From NCBI RefSeq assembly GCF_021369635.1, contig NZ_JAJNBZ010000011.1, positions 98,011-162,010 on the forward strand: a DNA stretch of 64,000 bases, given 5' to 3'. Source of the stretch: Paenibacillus profundus (GTDB lineage Bacteria; Bacillota; Bacilli; Paenibacillales; Paenibacillaceae). A program made the translations under genes and the position numbers. The notes under the pieces were generated by a model. That model was given only the letters and a program-made list of their open reading frames with translations. It searched no databases and had not been told where the DNA came from. Shown piece by piece: positions 55,517-64,000 of this stretch. Numbering within the stretch: the first letter of the stretch is position 1; every line of letters starts with the position of its first letter.

Positions 55517-55930
55517 ATGGAGAGCTTATTGAAGTGTATGGCAGCAGTTGCAGAAGGCGGCATCAGCATGTTATATGGCCAATGGAATTCTCTATTGCAG
55601 GTACTCACTGTCATTGTTGTCATCGATTCTATTGCGGGGATAGTCATATCGAAAGTAAGAGGCGAACTACATAACAGGGCAGGCATGATCGGCATTGCAA
55701 GAACAATCTTTATGTTTCTATTGATTGCCATCGCGCATCATATGGATATCGTTTTGGGCCAGACGCATTACTTTCAAGACGCAGTCACTTATTTTTATAT
55801 TGCTAACGGTCTTATCAGTATATTAGAGAACGGAATTAAGCTGGGAGTGCCTGTCCCTGGCGCATTCCGCAGAGCTATTTTGAAATTCAAGGAGTTAAGT
55901 GAGGAGGACGAAAGGAGCGCCAAGGAATGA
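55517..55930 (+). CDS. phage-type holin (TcdE/phage holin 4 family)
   Basis: ATG 55517 follows GGGAGGTTTGCAGC. The 137-residue membrane protein has 3 hydrophobic segments with VIDSIAGIVISKVRGELHNR, then the GI-x-R-T-I-F-M-F-L-L segment and YFYIANGLISILENGIKLGV, then PVPGAF. These are the hallmarks of the holin family containing TcdE. It would form membrane lesions for release of a lysin or toxin. No endolysin or toxin gene is next to it in this window. It diverges from the split-sigma pair. Confidence 0.82.
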   Translation: MESLLKCMAAVAEGGISMLYGQWNSLLQVLTVIVVIDSIAGIVISKVRGELHNRAGMIGIARTIFMFLLIAIAHHMDIVLGQTHYFQDAVTYFYIANGLISILENGIKLGVPVPGAFRRAILKFKELSEEDERSAKE

Positions 55931-56127
55931 CGGCTGCTCAAGCCGTGATGCTTTTCAATGATGGGGTTGAAGTCTTGTACAAAAATAATTTACTTATATT
56001 CCATAATAACACTTTTCGTTCCATTTTGCTTCATTATTTTGTGTATGCAGGAAAAACAACATGCCCTGCTTTCAAGGCTAGGGCATGTTGGGTATCAGTT
56101 CATGATATCAAAAATAATAAGCATTGA
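55927..56127 (+). CDS. possible small protein coupled to the holin gene
   Basis: ATG 55927 overlaps the holin stop as ATGA and has AAAGGAG ~10 bases upstream. The 66-residue product (MTAAQAVMLFNDGVEVLYKN) is of unknown type; its last part runs into the terminator of the convergent gene. Position supports translation; the sequence does not. Confidence 0.3.
   Translation: MTAAQAVMLFNDGVEVLYKNNLLIFHNNTFRSILLHYFVYAGKTTCPAFKARACWVSVHDIKNNKH
56057..56090 (-). terminator. rho-independent terminator of the small membrane protein gene
   Basis: CAACATGCCCT (56057-56067) pairs perfectly with AGGGCATGTTG (56080-56090); on the minus strand five T residues follow. Confidence 0.8.
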
Positions 56128-56352
56128 AATGATTAATATTAAAGCACCCACTATAAATGAAGTGACTGCCTGTACTCTATTTTTCTCCCTTACCTGCAAA
56201 TCGAATGCCTGAGAGAAAACATGCAGAGACATGCATAGTGTCAAGAAGCCCAAGTATATGACTTTATCTCCTTGTATAAAGACAGCCCATGCTCCAAAGA
56301 TGATTACACCTAAAGCGGTTAGATATTTACATATTTTAATAAGTCTATTCAT
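56095..56352 (-). CDS. small membrane protein, 85 residues
   Basis: Three hydrophobic segments (YLTALGVIIFGAWAVFI, IYLGFLTLCMSLHVFSQAF, SFIVGALILIISMLIIFDIM) with a short charged middle (DLQVREKNRVQ). No family recognised. It ends in a strong terminator. Low GC like the neighbours. It could be an immunity or holin-associated membrane protein, but nothing shows this. Confidence 0.55.
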   Translation of the reverse strand: MNRLIKICKYLTALGVIIFGAWAVFIQGDKVIYLGFLTLCMSLHVFSQAFDLQVREKNRVQAVTSFIVGALILIISMLIIFDIMN

Positions 56353-56473
56353 TAGAACTAATTAGATGGTTGGTATCCATCTGCCCTTTCTAAGAGATTG
56401 CAATCAATTTTTATTGCTTTGTTACCGCTGTTACCTGCGTCTTCAAAGGATAAGTACAGAAGGAACATCTGAG

Positions 56474-56836
56474 TCAGTTTTTTTGCAGCTCCAGCCTTAT
56501 CAATTCATTCCCTTGGTCCTCTATTCGTTTTAAAGCTTCTTCTGTACGGTTATTCCCTTCTAACACTTGAGATATTTCTAACGCCGCCATGTCTCTAAAC
56601 TTTGGCCAAAACTCAGATGGAATCTTACTGTATCCAGTGGAAACCGGGTTCCATTTTAATTTATAAAAAGCTTCCATATGACGCCCTTCATCATTTTGAA
56701 TGTACTTCGTTCTAACATGCATCAAATTTTTTGATGCTCTCGAAATTGCTTTTGCATGTTCATCACTATGAATATACTGTATAAATTTCCATGCTGCCTT
56801 GGTGTTAGTGACTTTACTAGGAATGGAAAATATCAT
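56474..56836 (-). pseudogene. C-terminal fragment of a family 1 extracellular solute-binding protein
   Basis: The frame reads SSANQGMIFSIPSKVTNTKA, AWKFIQYIHSDEHAKAIS and ends in a charged helix (EEALKRIEDQGNELIRLELQ). This is the end of a sugar-type binding protein of the group encoded at 60165 and 61440 (compare AWKFIEFIHSEDFAKGY). Everything before this, including signal peptide, is missing; the break near 56850 joins it to a glpD fragment. Confidence 0.7.
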
Positions 56837-57764
56837 GCCTTGATTTGCAGAACTAGGTCATCCCGGGTTTCCCCTGAGTTCCCCAGGTTTCCCTGAGTTT
56901 CCCCAAGTTCCCTAGGTTCCCCCTGAGTTTCCCGGGTTTCCCCCGGGTTCCCCTGCCTGTCCCCATCTGTTCCCTTATTCTCCACGGCCGCTTCCACTTG
57001 CGGAACGACCGCTTCATGCAGAAAGCGGTCCAGCTCTGCGGCACCGCTCGCCTGTTGCTCCGGCGTCCAGCCGAGGTGAGCGGCCATCCACTCGATGGCC
57101 GGCTGCTTCCATTGCCGGACCCATTCGATGTCGAAGAACAGGGCGCCGGTTCTTCGAATGAAGAAGTCTGCCGGCATGAGCGCCATCTCTTCCTCCACCG
57201 CGTATACGAGCGGAACGAGGACTTCGAGCGGAAGGCCGCCGGATGCGGCTTCATCGCGATACCGCTCCGCCAGCGCGAAGAGACGGTCCGCATTCGAGCC
57301 GTACATGCGAGCCCACCGCTGGGCCAGCGCGGCATCCAGACCGCGGCGGACCCCCTCCTCCATCTTCGCCTCGACGAAGCCCGGGAAGAAGAAAGAGCCG
57401 CCGACATCGCCGCCCGAGATCGGCATCCGCTTCGTCTTGACCGGCACGAACGGGCGGCTGTCTTCCTTCACCAGCCGCTGCATGACAAGATCGACGACCG
57501 TCTCCGCCATCTTGCGGTATCCGGTCAGCTTGCTGCCGGCGATCGTGATCAGACCGGAAGGAGACTGCCAGATTTCATCCCGGCGCGAGATCTCGGAGGC
57601 ACTCTTTCCTTCTTCAAAGATGAGCGGTCTGACCCCGGCCCAACTCGATTCGATATCGTCGGCGGTCAGCCGCACTGACGGGAACATGAACGCGATAGCG
57701 CCCATAATATAATCGCGGTCTTCCTTGGTCATGACGGGATGGGCGGGATCGCCCTTGTAGAACT
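56833..57764 (-). pseudogene. glpD: glpD C-terminal fragment with low-complexity tail
   Basis: The frame from ~57764 reads FYKGDPAHPVMTKEDRDYIM, then LTADDIESSWAGVRPLI and SGLITIAGSKLTGYRKMAET, which is the second half of aerobic glycerol-3-phosphate dehydrogenase. The FAD-binding N-terminal half is absent. The normal C-terminal end (AELDRFLHEAVVPQVEAAVE) continues into a repetitive Gly/Glu/Thr/Gln tail encoded by ~9-11 base repeats. It is joined to an opposite-strand EamA fragment at ~57765 and a binding-protein fragment at ~56855. Confidence 0.75.
56858..56972. repeat. low-complexity repeat tract in the glpD fragment
   Basis: About ten degenerate units of 9-11 bases built on CCTGAGTTTCCC/CCGGGTTTCC. 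On the coding strand they give GETRETQGEPRELGETQGN-like protein repeats. It marks the end of the glpD fragment. Confidence 0.7.
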
Positions 57765-58029
57765 GTCGGTCCTTTATCTGGGCATTCTTTCTTCCTTAGT
57801 TACGTCCTTCATGTCGAACTATGCCTTGTCCGTCCTCGAGGCGGCCAAAATGAGCGTGTTCAGTCATGTCGCCACTCTAATTACGATTGTCGCTGGTGTC
57901 TTGTTCCTGCATGAGAGCTTAGGCTACTATCATGTGATCGGCGGCATCGCCATCCTCGGCGGCGGCATCGTCACGAACCTGCCGTCGACCCGCAAGGCGA
58001 AGAAGCGTCCTTTCCGCTCGGCATCATGA
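57739..58029 (+). pseudogene. EamA/DMT transporter, C-terminal fragment
   Basis: The last ~90 residues of a drug/metabolite transporter: VLYLGILSSLVTSFMSNYAL, SVFSHVATLITIVAGVLFLH, ESLGYYHVIGGIAILGGGIV and a basic tail. The first eight or so membrane helices are missing. It starts at the junction with the glpD fragment near 57765. The first residues before VLYLG are probably read from antisense glpD sequence. Confidence 0.7.
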
Positions 58030-58111
58030 CAAATCGATGGCATTCCGTGGCTAAAAGAGCCATCCTGAAAATGGCTTCGAAGATCGGATCCAGTCACTGT
58101 AAATTGAGCAG

Positions 58112-58135
58112 GGCCTATGCATTTGCGCATAGGCC
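58112..58135 (-). terminator. hairpin downstream of the kinase-regulator fusion
   Basis: GGCCTATGC and GCATAGGCC form a perfect 9-bp stem with a 6-base loop, 6 bases beyond the stop at 58141. The T tract is weak. Confidence 0.5.
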
Positions 58136-58140
58136 TGCCT

Positions 58141-59950
58141 TCACGATATCAACGATTCCTTCCTCGCCTTCTCCACCGCCTCATCACGGTTGCTTACATT
58201 CAGCTTCGCATAAATAGAAGGCATGTAATTCCGCACCGTGCGTTCCGACAGATGCAGCCGGGACGCAATGGCTTTATAACGAAGCCCTTGCATTAATCCC
58301 TTCATAATATCCATCTCCCGGCTTGTCAACGAGAACGGATTCTCGCCCGATACGCGAACGGATGGGGCGAGTGCGCCTCCGCTGTGCCGGCCTGCCGGTT
58401 CATGCCCTCCCTCCGTGATCATCCTGCCGCCGCAATGCACGAATCGAATGGTAGCGGCTAATTCCTTCGCGCCAGCCTCTTGCGATGCATATCCGTCAAC
58501 CGCGCCGCGCAGCGCCTGAGCCGCCTTTATACGTTCCTCCCCTTCGTTAACGATAACGATAACGCGGGTGTCTGTTCCCTTCCCTTTTTCCCGGATGCGT
58601 GCTATCCAATCTCTCCTGTCTGTTCCATCCCAATGTACGGACAGCAGTATAATATCCGGTTGTGCATGCTTCACGACCTCTTCGGCCTGATCCTTATGAT
58701 CTGCCGCGATCGCTCGGAAATCCCGTTCTTCGTTCAAAAGGTTCACGACATGCTCGCGCCATGCAGGAGAATCCCCCATGACTACAATCTCAATCCGTTC
58801 GACGGGAGCTGCCGCTTCGCTCGGTACCGTTACGGTCATCATCGTTCCTCCGTCCACACCGGCATAAAGATGGATATCGCCTCCCAGCACGGTCAGACGC
58901 TCTTTCACAGGAGACAGATCCGAGCCGAACGGCAGCCAATCAAGCCGCTTTCCATTATCCTCTATCTGCAGCGTGATGTGCGTCGGGGCATATTGCAGTG
59001 TTATGTGAATAGAACCCGCTAGGCCGTGCCAACAGGCATTGGCCAACGCCTCCCATGCACAGCGGTACAATAACTGCTGCGTGTCCTGATCGACCGGAAA
59101 TGCGCTGCCCAGCTTCCGGAAGGATACGGGAACGCCCTCTTGTCTGCTCCAATCGTCTGCGACCGCTTCAATAAAGGCCTCTAGCGGCAGGTCATATCCC
59201 GGCTGCTCCAGACTCCGCAACTGATCATGAAGCTGATCCCGCTCCGACACGATGGATGCTCTCAGCGATTCTAAGCGCTTCATGCCATCTTCTGAAGTGA
59301 CATGCTGGCGAAGCGCATCCAACTCAGACCCTGCCAGCGTAAGAAGGTGATAGACCGTCTTCGTGGTCTCGCGCGCCGCTTGGCAGCGTTCCTCCAAGCG
59401 CAGCGTCCGTTCCGTCTGAAACGGGTGCTTTTCGATAATGTCGTATTGCTCCTCAATGACGGCAAGTCTGCGCTTGGCCGTGCGTATAACATCTCCGAGC
59501 TTGCGCAGACCGAATCCCATGAAGTAGAAACATGCCGCTAAAAACAAAGTGCCAAACACCGATACAAGACGCATCCGGCGAGAAGCATGCTGCCACAGGA
59601 GGAGTCGCAATGGCAAGCATAGGCACAACCCAGTTCTTCGTATTTCTATGAAAATACCCCATCGTGAACGCCGCCGGAAAGAACATGAAGTAAAAACCGA
59701 GATCTATAGCGGCGTAGATGGAAAATCCGCCGGTAATCAATACATCGGCAATGATATACGCCCGATAACGAAATGCTAACAAGAGAATAGGAACTTGAAG
59801 ATATAACACAATGAATAGGACGGCATCGATGGTAAGAAAAGATCCCAAATGTTCATTTTTTAAAAGAAAAAGAGTCCAAGCAAAAAATAAGATGCGTGCC
59901 AGGATCACCAACCCATCCAGCTTGTAAAAGCGTTTGTTGCTCAAATTCAT
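58141..59950 (-). pseudogene. fused sensor-kinase/NarL-type regulator with one frameshift
   Basis: From ATG 59950 about 115 residues form five or so membrane helices (LVILARILFFAWTLFLLKNE; AFRYRAYIIADVLITGGFSI; GFYFMFFPAAFTMGYFHRN). Near 59600 the frame must shift by one base to continue VSVFGTLFLAACFYFMGFGL, a helical linker, a HATPase domain (WEALANACWHG, IEDNGK, DGGTMMTV), a receiver-like domain and a LuxR HTH (LTSREMDIMKGLMQGLRYKA, IASRLHLSERTVRNYM). The usual phospho-His motif reads RETTKT and the receiver Asp position reads IILLSVHW, so both phosphate sites seem lost. The shift may be real or a sequencing error. Confidence 0.6.
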
Positions 59951-60164
59951 TAAAAACAACCCCAATAGAATAGATAGAATGTTGTGTTGGAATAGATTTC
60001 TAAATTCATATGTACCATGAAAAGACGGAAAAAGAAAGCTCTGGGAGGCACGACTCTTTTCCAACTTTCAACTTCGGGACATTTTGACCCTACCGGGCAG
60101 GACAATCCGTATGCTACCTTAACCTGGTCGTGCTTTTTTATACAAGAAGAAGGAGGAGTTGGAA

Positions 60165-61436
60165 TTGAAAACAAAGCTGATGACATGGACGCTAATTTGC
60201 AGCGTTCTTATGCTCATGCTCCCTGTCCATACGGAAGCGGCCAGCGAGAAAGTGACCTTGAAGGTGTTGGACTTATCCCAAGATTCTTTTGACAAGAGGT
60301 TCGGAAATGCATTTACGGCCAAATACCCGAATATCCAAATTAAGGTCATCCCGATACAGAAACAGAACGGGACATCGCTGCTTTCGGGTGATGAAATACG
60401 TAAGCTGGAGGATAAGGAAAAGCCGGATCTGCTGTCGGAAAGCTTATATACACACAGCTTGGACGAATATGTGGCCGAAGGCAAGCTCGTCGATTTAGGT
60501 CCGTATATTGCCCAATCCAAATCCATTAAGCTGGCCAATTTGAATAAAAATGTTGTGAATTCCATGAAAGTAAATGGAAAACTCTACGCGCTTTCGCCGA
60601 CATTTATAGCGAAGGGCCTATTTTATAACAAAACCCTATTCGATAAATACAAGATCAAGTACCCGAAAAACGAAATGAGTTGGGCGGAAGTGATGAAGTT
60701 AGCCGCGGAATTCAAGCAGAAAGCCGGCTCTCCAGGATTTCATTATAACAATGACTTATTCTCTTTGGCAGCCTCTGATATCGCAGGCTCGTATAACCTG
60801 ACATTTCAGGATAAGAACAAGGGCGGCAAGAACATAACGATCAATACCAAGGAATGGAAATCGATCTTCGACATGGTGGTCAAAGCTGCCAAGAAAGAGG
60901 CAATTACCACGAAAAATAAGGCTTTTCTAGCAGGCGAAGCTGCCATGACGGTAGAGAACCCATTTCTTTTTATCGGGATTAAGATGGAAAACATCAAATT
61001 CGAATGGGGAGTTGTGTCGGAGCCGGTGAATCCCGCTCATCCGATAAGTTCGGCATACGGAGCTAATCATATGTTCGGCATTAGCACCGAGTCGAAACAT
61101 GCGGATGCGGCTTGGAAGTTCATTGAATTCATCCACAGTGAGGATTTTGCCAAAGGGTACGTAAAGGATGGCGAATTTGGGCAAGGTTTGCCGACCAACG
61201 AATGCTGCAAGAAGTGGGGCAATAAAGTCGATCTTAGCGGCCTCTACAAGTTGGCTCCGGTCAAAGAGAAATATGATTCGAACATTCCCAATATTAACGA
61301 ACTTGTCTATAAAGAAGGGAGTGCAGCATTCACATCCGTCTTGAAGGGCACACAGAGCCTTGATTCCAAGTTAGCCAGTCTTCAAAAGAAAGCACAATCA
61401 GAACTAGATAAAGCATGGGCCAAGAAAGGAAAATAA
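60165..61436 (+). CDS. extracellular solute-binding protein, family 1
   Basis: The TTG at 60165 was chosen for AGGAGG 8 bases upstream. A signal peptide ends near VHTEAA. The mature protein is a sugar-type binding protein: DLSQDSFDKRFGNAFTAKYP, KPDLLSESLYTHSLDEYVAE, LYALSPTFIAKGLFYNKTLF and AWKFIEFIHSEDFAKGY. It lacks the lipobox Cys, so its anchoring is unclear. It is followed 3 bases later by a second binding protein gene, and a damaged copy of itself lies at 63031. Ligand unknown; no permease in the window. Confidence 0.82.
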   Translation: MKTKLMTWTLICSVLMLMLPVHTEAASEKVTLKVLDLSQDSFDKRFGNAFTAKYPNIQIKVIPIQKQNGTSLLSGDEIRKLEDKEKPDLLSESLYTHSLDEYVAEGKLVDLGPYIAQSKSIKLANLNKNVVNSMKVNGKLYALSPTFIAKGLFYNKTLFDKYKIKYPKNEMSWAEVMKLAAEFKQKAGSPGFHYNNDLFSLAASDIAGSYNLTFQDKNKGGKNITINTKEWKSIFDMVVKAAKKEAITTKNKAFLAGEAAMTVENPFLFIGIKMENIKFEWGVVSEPVNPAHPISSAYGANHMFGISTESKHADAAWKFIEFIHSEDFAKGYVKDGEFGQGLPTNECCKKWGNKVDLSGLYKLAPVKEKYDSNIPNINELVYKEGSAAFTSVLKGTQSLDSKLASLQKKAQSELDKAWAKKGK

Positions 61437-61439
61437 GCC

Positions 61440-62858
61440 ATGAAAGATCTGCTTCGCGGTGGACCGAACATCGCATGGCTGCTCCTCAGCTTGATCCTGC
61501 TGCTGCAAGGCTGTGCCGACAAGGAAACCGAGCCCTTCGATCCGAACCAGCCGGTTACCTTAAAAGTCATGTACGCTTGGGGAGAGGAGGACTTCTATAA
61601 TCGGTTCGGCAAGGAGTTTCAACTCAAATATCCGAATGTGGACTTTCACTTCGTCGAGAATCCGGAGTATAATCCCGATTTAACAGCCGAAGAGAATGAA
61701 CAGGCATTGCTTGCCCATATCGCGAAGGAACGGCCTGATGTTCTCAGAATTGGTGGCGGCAACGATTTAGAAGCGGTGACGGCTGCGGGTAAGCTCATTG
61801 ATTTGGGACCATGGATGAAACGGGACAATTTTTCGCTGGACGGGATTTATCCCCCAGTTCTCCATGCGATTCAAATGCAGGGCCACGGAACGCTGTACGG
61901 ACTGTCCCCAACATTCGTAAGCTCGGCCGTATACTACAACAAGGACTTATTTGAGCAGTACGGGGTTACGCCTCCCCAGGATAAGATGACCTGGGAACAA
62001 CTGCTTGATTTAGCTGCACGCTTCCCGGTTGAAGGTTCCCCGGAAGAACGCATATACGGGTTTGCTGAGGAATCCGCTGCCGAAGGTTCTATCTTTGGCC
62101 TCATGAATCGCATCGCCCAGACCGAGCAGATCGCATTAATTGATGCTTCAGGGACACGATTGCTGTTTGACTCGGACGGCTGGCGACGGATAACGAAGCT
62201 AACGGTGCGGAGCATGACCTCCAATGCTGTTTATTTTCCTGAAAAGCTGACGATTGGTCAAAGTATGACGCCGGACAATGATCTGTTCGTATCGGGCAGA
62301 GCCGCCATGATCGTCTCGGGGGATTATAGAATGGGTTTGTTGGAAGACAAGAACCACACCATGCAAACTTCACCTTCCCCGAAGGAGCCACTGCGTTGGG
62401 GAATGGTGCCGGTTCCGATCGATCCCGTAAATCCGCAATCCGCGAACGAGATCACTGTGTATGAAATGTATGGCATTGGGGCTGACTCAACCGCCAAGGC
62501 AGCTGCCTGGGAGCTTGTGAAGTTCATCAACAGCGACGAATGGGCAAAAGCTCAATCTCGTACCAAAGGCGGGGGGAATCTGCTGGCGCGTACCGCATAT
62601 AATAAAGACCGCTTCAATCATGAAGATATTGAGGTATTCTATTCAATCAAACCGCAGAGCGGAGAAGAACTGCGTCAAATCCGCCAAGTCCCGCCTGAAT
62701 TCCAGACATCGTTCGCAGATATCGTAAGGGAAGAACTCGAATCGATCGCAGCGGGCAAGCAGAGTGTTGAGCAGGCCGTACAGAAGATTCAGAAACGAGG
62801 CCAGGCGGAGCTTGATTCTTACAATGCCCAGATGGAAGAGAATAACGGGGTTCATTAA
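61440..62858 (+). CDS. extracellular solute-binding lipoprotein, family 1
   Basis: A 472-residue protein starting 3 bases after the previous stop. The signal peptide ends in the lipobox LLLQGC. It shares layout with its neighbour (VTLKVMYAWGEEDFYNRFGK; LYGLSPTFVSSAVYYNKDLF; AAWELVKFINSDEWAKAQSR) but is only distantly similar, so the pair is an old duplication. It should bind a sugar or similar solute at the outer membrane face. No ribosome-binding site is obvious beyond the end of the previous gene (AAGAAAGGA), which fits coupled translation. Confidence 0.85.
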   Translation: MKDLLRGGPNIAWLLLSLILLLQGCADKETEPFDPNQPVTLKVMYAWGEEDFYNRFGKEFQLKYPNVDFHFVENPEYNPDLTAEENEQALLAHIAKERPDVLRIGGGNDLEAVTAAGKLIDLGPWMKRDNFSLDGIYPPVLHAIQMQGHGTLYGLSPTFVSSAVYYNKDLFEQYGVTPPQDKMTWEQLLDLAARFPVEGSPEERIYGFAEESAAEGSIFGLMNRIAQTEQIALIDASGTRLLFDSDGWRRITKLTVRSMTSNAVYFPEKLTIGQSMTPDNDLFVSGRAAMIVSGDYRMGLLEDKNHTMQTSPSPKEPLRWGMVPVPIDPVNPQSANEITVYEMYGIGADSTAKAAAWELVKFINSDEWAKAQSRTKGGGNLLARTAYNKDRFNHEDIEVFYSIKPQSGEELRQIRQVPPEFQTSFADIVREELESIAAGKQSVEQAVQKIQKRGQAELDSYNAQMEENNGVH

Positions 62859-62867
62859 TCTCTATTG

Positions 62868-62903
62868 GAACAAGCCCGGTGCGGATTAGCATCGGGCTTG
62901 TTC
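62868..62903 (+). terminator. hairpin after the second binding protein
   Basis: GAACAAGCCCG and CGGGCTTGTTC form an 11-bp perfect stem with a 14-base loop, 10 bases after the stop. The T tract is weak. Confidence 0.6.
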
Positions 62904-63030
62904 GCGTGTACGTCTCTTCTTTTCCCTGACCTCAACCTTCCAACTTCAGGACATTTTGACTCTACCGGGTAGGACAAAGCGTATGCTACCTTAATGTGGT
63001 TGCTTGCTTTTATATAATGAGAAGGAGGAG

Positions 63031-63889
63031 TTGGACTTATCCCAAGATTTTTTGACAAGAGGTTCGGAAATGCATTTACGGCCAAATACCCGAATATCCA
63101 AATTAAGGTCATCCCGATACAGAAACAGAACGGGACATCGCTGCTTTCGGGTGATGAAATACGTAAGCTGGAGGATAAGGAAAAGCCGGCTCTCCAGGAT
63201 TCCATTATAAACATGACTTATTCTCTTTGGCAGCCTTTGATATCGCAGGTTCGTATAACCTGACATATCAGGATAAGAGCAAGGGCGGCAAGAACATAAC
63301 GTTGAACACCAAGGAATGGAAATCGCTCTTCGACATGGTGCTCCAAGCTGCCAAGAAAGAGGCAATTACCACGAAAAATAATGCTTTTCGAGCAGGCGAC
63401 GCTGCCATGACGGTAGAGGACTCACTTTTTTTTATCGGGATTAAGAGGAACATCAAATTCGAATGGGGAGTTGTGTCGGAGCCGGTGAATCCCGCTCGTC
63501 CGATAAGTTCGGCATACGGAGCAAATCATATGTTCGGCATTAGCACCGAGTCGAAACATGCGGATGCGGCTTGGAAGTTCATTGAATCCATCCACAGTGA
63601 GGATTTTGCCAAAGGGTACGTAAAGGATGGCGAATTGGGGGATGGATTGCCGACCAACGAATGCTGCAAGAAGTGGGGCAATAAAGTCGATCTTAGCGGC
63701 CTCTACCGATTGGCTCCGGTCAAAGAGAAATATGATTCGAACATTCCGTATATCTGGGAATTCCTTGTTAAAGAAGGGAACTCGGCATTCATATCCGTCT
63801 TGAAGGGCACACAGAGCCTTGATTCCATGTTATCTGGACTTCAAAAGAAAGCACAATCAGAACTATATAAGTTGAATCAAAGTTCTTAG
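63031..63889 (+). pseudogene. damaged tandem copy of the 60165 binding protein gene
   Basis: From about 62937 the DNA closely repeats the sequence from ~60063. Two deletions are visible: 108 bases between GTTGGA repeats, removing the signal peptide, and 301 bases between AAAGCCGG repeats. A one-base loss in ATTCTTTTGAC also breaks the frame. The rest (FDIAGSYNLTYQDKSKGGKN to QKKAQSELYKLNQSS) stays open from 63227, nearly identical to the intact copy with scattered changes. Confidence 0.85.
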
Positions 63890-63908
63890 CAACCCTTGGC
63901 AAGGAAAA

Positions 63909-64000
63909 ATGAACCATTTGCCGAATAAGAAACAGATAAAGAAACGGACAAAGTGGGGGAACGCCATGGATAAGCATAATGAACTGGAAAAAGTAACAGA
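63909..64000 (+). CDS. start of an unidentified gene (3' end outside the window)
   Basis: ATG 63909 follows AAGGAAAA, and a second in-frame ATG at 63966 follows GTGGGGGAACGCC. The visible part is basic (MNHLPNKKQIKKRTKWGNAM) and then charged (DKHNELEKVT). Too short to identify. Confidence 0.4.
   Translation, partial: MNHLPNKKQIKKRTKWGNAMDKHNELEKVT

Noticed and set aside
55958..56212. Plus-strand frame with one hydrophobic segment after the holin
   Set aside because: It runs through the terminator and antisense to the small membrane protein gene, with no clear ribosome-binding site.

Overview
The window looks like chromosome of a Paenibacillus-type Firmicute. GC content is intermediate, with islands of clearly lower GC. 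Ribosome-binding sites are strong AGGAGG types, GTG and TTG starts occur, and the bacillibactin genes, Btr-type regulator and lipoproteins are all Bacillales-like. This is inference from gene content; species cannot be fixed from the sequence alone.

Left end (1-2.6 kb): two WYL-domain regulators, the first cut by the window edge, then an MFS efflux pump. From 3.3 to 11.2 kb an eight-gene minus-strand operon runs acyl carrier protein, ATP-grasp ligase, GT-B glycosyltransferase-like protein, radical SAM/SPASM enzyme, a three-gene ABC-2 exporter and a possible BtrH-like protein. It reads like a small-molecule pathway in which an amino acid is carried on an ACP, and I do not recognise it as a described cluster. 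Next come an MscS channel, a small protein with a caspase-type His/Cys pair, and an oxidoreductase with a divergent LysR regulator.

15.9-22.7 kb: a four-gene SMC-like operon with the make-up of a Wadjet (JetABCD) plasmid-defence system, in the order D-A-B-C. It is followed by a small lipoprotein, an Old Yellow Enzyme (namA) and a MarR regulator. At 25.0 kb there is a tRNA-Ala-like sequence with a broken acceptor stem. Beside it sits a low-GC four-gene cassette (BKACE-like, DegT aminotransferase, LpxA-like acyltransferase, glycosyltransferase; 25.4-29.4 kb), which suggests an acquired island. Broken genes follow (CPBP protease, MerR regulator, PepSY-like protein).

32.7-49.5 kb: a complete bacillibactin locus, all on the minus strand: btr regulator, siderophore-binding lipoprotein, BesA esterase, dhbA, dhbC, dhbE, dhbB, dhbF, mbtH and an MFS exporter. 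Two near-consensus Fur boxes lie at the promoters. The NRPS adenylation signatures fit Gly then Thr, as in bacillibactin.

49.9-64 kb is patchy. It holds a decayed ISL3 transposase, low-GC small genes, an SH3-like secreted protein, an ECF sigma factor, a decayed IS5-type element with intact ends, a split-sigma pair next to a phage-type holin, joined fragments of a solute-binding protein, glpD and an EamA transporter, a frameshifted kinase-regulator fusion, two intact sugar-type solute-binding proteins, and a damaged tandem copy of the first.

Between genes, three regions (2.8-3.25, 12.5-12.8 and 31.8-32.2 kb) share a dispersed ~28-base motif in a repeated arrangement: one copy on the minus strand, then two on the plus strand. 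I could not assign it to any known element.
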